Source of the DNA: Siphonodentalium dalli
Lineage: Eukaryota; Mollusca; Scaphopoda; Gadilida; Siphonodentaliidae
Reading direction: 5' to 3'
Assembly (NCBI GenBank): GCA_032622095.1
Contig: CP136064.1
Span: forward strand, 129,693,605 to 129,757,604
Length of the DNA: 64,000 bases
A model generated the notes under the pieces. It was given only the letters and a program-made list of their open reading frames with translations, did not search any database and was not told the DNA's origin. The stretch's first letter is position 1. The number at the start of each line of letters is the position of its first letter. The position numbers were made by a program, and so were the translations under genes. Positions 61,931 to 64,000 of this stretch are shown here, piece by piece.

Positions 61931-63054
61931 TCAGAAAACCCCAAAAAGTTGGCATTGAATGAGTTAATCATTCAATGTATTCTCCAATCAATGAAAATTG
62001 ACATCAGGTTCAGGAGACTTTGTGTGGTTGGGTTTGTTGTAAAAAAGATTTTGCCAGCTCTTTTTTCTGTCAATAACAATATATCCTCCAGGTGCTAAGT
62101 TGTCCCATTGTCCCAGAGATTTGATCTGTCTGCAGTTACGCACCGAACATTTGCTACATCTTTGACAAAACAAACTACTGAAGTAAATTTCAAATGCATA
62201 ATATACTAGCCCGCATCAAACACTCCATTATACAAAAAACCCAAAATTCGCCATGAAACCTCTAAATTTCACTTTGCAAAGAGAATTTTTCTACATAATA
62301 TCAAATTCTGCATTGATGACGTAAGCATACAAAACGTCGTATGAATTTAGCTAAAAATAAGTTATATTCATGCATACTGGGAACAGATGGAGAACGACCG
62401 AAAAGCGGAAGTTAGCCAAACCACATTCATCTCACTTAAAACAGAGCAGGACAAGGAAAAGCATGGACAAAATGTCCTAAACCCTAAACAAAACACGGGA
62501 TGTATTCAAGCAAAACATTTTCTTTCCCATACAACTGCTAGAGTAAGGCAATGCAAAGTCAATTTCCCGTTTCTTGAAAAGCAAAACATTTTGTTTTTAA
62601 TTTTTGTAATTCTGGGGGACATATATACGATCAGCTGCCATAATCTGCATTTTGTACTAACTGTATTTGTATTAAAATGACAATGTTTTCTGCAGGCCCT
62701 TATATCACTGCAAGCAGTTAAACTGGCGACATATTCCTGTATTTGAGTTGTCAGAGACTACATGATCGTGTGATCAAGATACTCTGACATGATGGTTGAC
62801 ATGACTATGTATCTCTCAGAGTGTCAAAGGTGCAAGATCGATGACAGTTATGGATTGGAAATCTAAACCGGGATGTTTGATCTCACTTCCACTTATGTTT
62901 ATATAAAACAAATGTACCGCAATATATTTCATACTAATTCAAAATTTTTCGACATATCAAAACATGAATAACAAGAGCATTTCGAATTGCACTACCACAA
63001 AATAAATAATAATTCGAGCTTACAAAGAATATCTGATATACCCCTAATTTTAAT
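61931..63054. other. gene-free stretch
   Basis: A 97-codon plus-strand frame (62387-62680) is AT-driven, with no recognised domain; nothing else is seen. Confidence 0.4.
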
Positions 63055-63059
63055 GCCAA

Positions 63060-63605
63060 TATGCAGTCAAATTCTAAGTCGAAAATGTCCGTAACTCATG
63101 TGAAAATAATTGGACAGAACCTATATTCGAACTTGGCCTGTAGTTTTAGCTGGGAAATACACATACAAACTTTGGTTCAGATAAAATAATCCAATCTGGA
63201 GTTATCGGTCAGAAACAAAAAAATTATGAATTTGGTCAAATTCTAAGTTGAAAAGGGCCGTAACTCATGTAAAATAACTGGACAGAACCCATATTTGAAC
63301 TTAGCCTGTATCTTTAGCTGGGAAATACAAATACCAACTTAGTTCAGATAAAATAATGCAAACTGGAGTTATTGATTGGAAACCATAAATGTTAACAGAC
63401 GGTCAAATTCCAAGTCGAAAAAGGGCCGTAACTCATGTAAAAATAATTGGACGTAACCCATATTCAAACTTGGCCTGTATTTTTAGCTGGGAAATACACA
63501 TACCAACTTTGGTTCAGATAAAAAAATCCAAACTGAAGTTATCGATCGGAAACCAAAAATGTTAACGGATGGACAGACAGACAGACTGATTACATAACAC
63601 TACCT
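63060..63605 (+). repeat. three tandem ~165 bp units ending in a GACAGACAGACTGATTACAT tail
   Basis: Units start near 63067, 63238 and 63403, each with CAAATTC(T/C)AAGT(C/T)GAAAA, CCGTAACTCATGT, GAACTTGGCCTGTA, TTTAGCTGGGAAATACA and GAGTTATCG. The last unit runs into GGACAGACAGACAGACTGAT, a tail also seen at about 17320-17370. Confidence 0.8.
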
Positions 63606-63624
63606 TTTTTCAAAAGGGAGTATA

Positions 63625-63690
63625 ACGAGAGGCCGATCACGATCGGCAGATGTTTAACCCATACCTTGGCGATAGTGATCAGCTATTTTC
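63625..63690 (+). mobile_element. ACGAGAGG-family head fragment
   Basis: ACGAGAGGCCGATCACGATC with the conserved hairpin (63632-63647) and ATGTTTAACCCATACC is followed by GGCGATAGTGATCAGCTATT. The similarity ends after the CTATTTT word, so this is a fragment or a variant whose body differs. Confidence 0.65.
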
Positions 63691-63784
63691 AGTTTGAACG
63701 CGAAAATCCATAAGCCATAGTCTTGTCAAGATACGTACATCATAAGTATTGATGAGTAGAAAGAAGAACATTCTGCAGAAAACA

Positions 63785-64000
63785 ATCTGCACACAGGTAT
63801 GAACAGATAGAATCAAGATTATCCAAGCAAGAAAAGAATCTGCACACAGGTATTATTAAACATGTAGAATCAAGATTATCCAAGCAAGAGGATCAAGAAT
63901 ATCCAAGCAAGACAAGAATCTTCACATATGTATGAACAGGTAGGATCAAGATTATCCAAGCATGACCAAAATCTGCACGCAGGTATTAACATGTAGAATC
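63785..64000 (+). repeat. tandem repeat of ~55-60 bp units running off the window
   Basis: About four copies of AATCTGCACACAGGTAT, then AACA-GTAGAATCAAGATTATCC, then AAGCAAGA. One copy has an extra GGATCAAGAATATCCAAGCA piece. The array continues beyond the right edge. Confidence 0.85.

Noticed and set aside
61484-61967. Fourth TTAA-flanked element around the 61.5 kb array
   Set aside because: The candidate ends (TCTCTTCAGGTG and GGCATTGAATGAG) pair only weakly, unlike the three accepted elements.

Overview
This is eukaryotic, almost certainly metazoan, DNA. It has AT-rich intergenic and intronic sequence, no bacterial-style tightly packed genes, GT-AG splice junctions around short conserved coding blocks, and a very high load of non-autonomous transposable elements and tandem repeats. 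Several repeat styles (units built around a 'GGGCCATAACTC' phrase, runs of GACAGACGG, a Helitron-type end rich in TGACCTTGA) recall lophotrochozoan genomes, above all bivalve molluscs. That placement is an inference from general familiarity and was not tested.

The only gene I can name is on the minus strand at 44999-47878. Three consecutive exons (129, 144 and 90 bp, all phase 0) encode the end of a myosin motor, an IQ-type neck and the start of the coiled coil of an unconventional class XVIII myosin. The preceding motor exons and the following rod exons were not found. Three other exon-like stretches are reported with lower confidence: plus strand 22213-22370, minus strand 55554-55751, and a possible short first exon at 60836-60859 on the minus strand. 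Nearly all other open frames lie in repeats and are not genes.

The rest of the window is a mosaic of mobile elements. 1-8 kb: a small palindrome, then a 4.3 kb hAT-like element (3385-7727) holding two large minisatellites. 8.8-12.9 kb: a 4 kb foldback element with two ~1 kb inverted arms. 14-21 kb: small MITEs, a 70-bp-type minisatellite and a Helitron-like 3' end. 22.5-26.9 kb: two head-to-tail copies of a family here called 'ACGAGAGG' after its 5' end. 27.9-33.2 kb: a '...AAGATGGC...' array, a Harbinger-like element (29230-32687) and a 495-bp foldback abutting it. 37.6-46 kb: a 37-bp tandem array, a MITE, and three piggyBac-like TTAA-flanked elements, two of them close to or inside the myosin gene. 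48.4-49.5 kb: a hAT MITE with perfect 8-bp duplications. 50.4-54.2 kb: a third ACGAGAGG element with another member of the family nested in it. 57-64 kb: arrays of ~150-165 bp degenerate units.

No rRNA, intact tRNA, CRISPR array, operon or viral gene was recognised. The most interesting points are the ACGAGAGG family with its nested copy, a TTAA element carrying an ordered ~158-bp array, the recurrence of an AAGATGGCGGC-type motif in unrelated elements, and a TTAA element ending 14 nt from a myosin splice donor.
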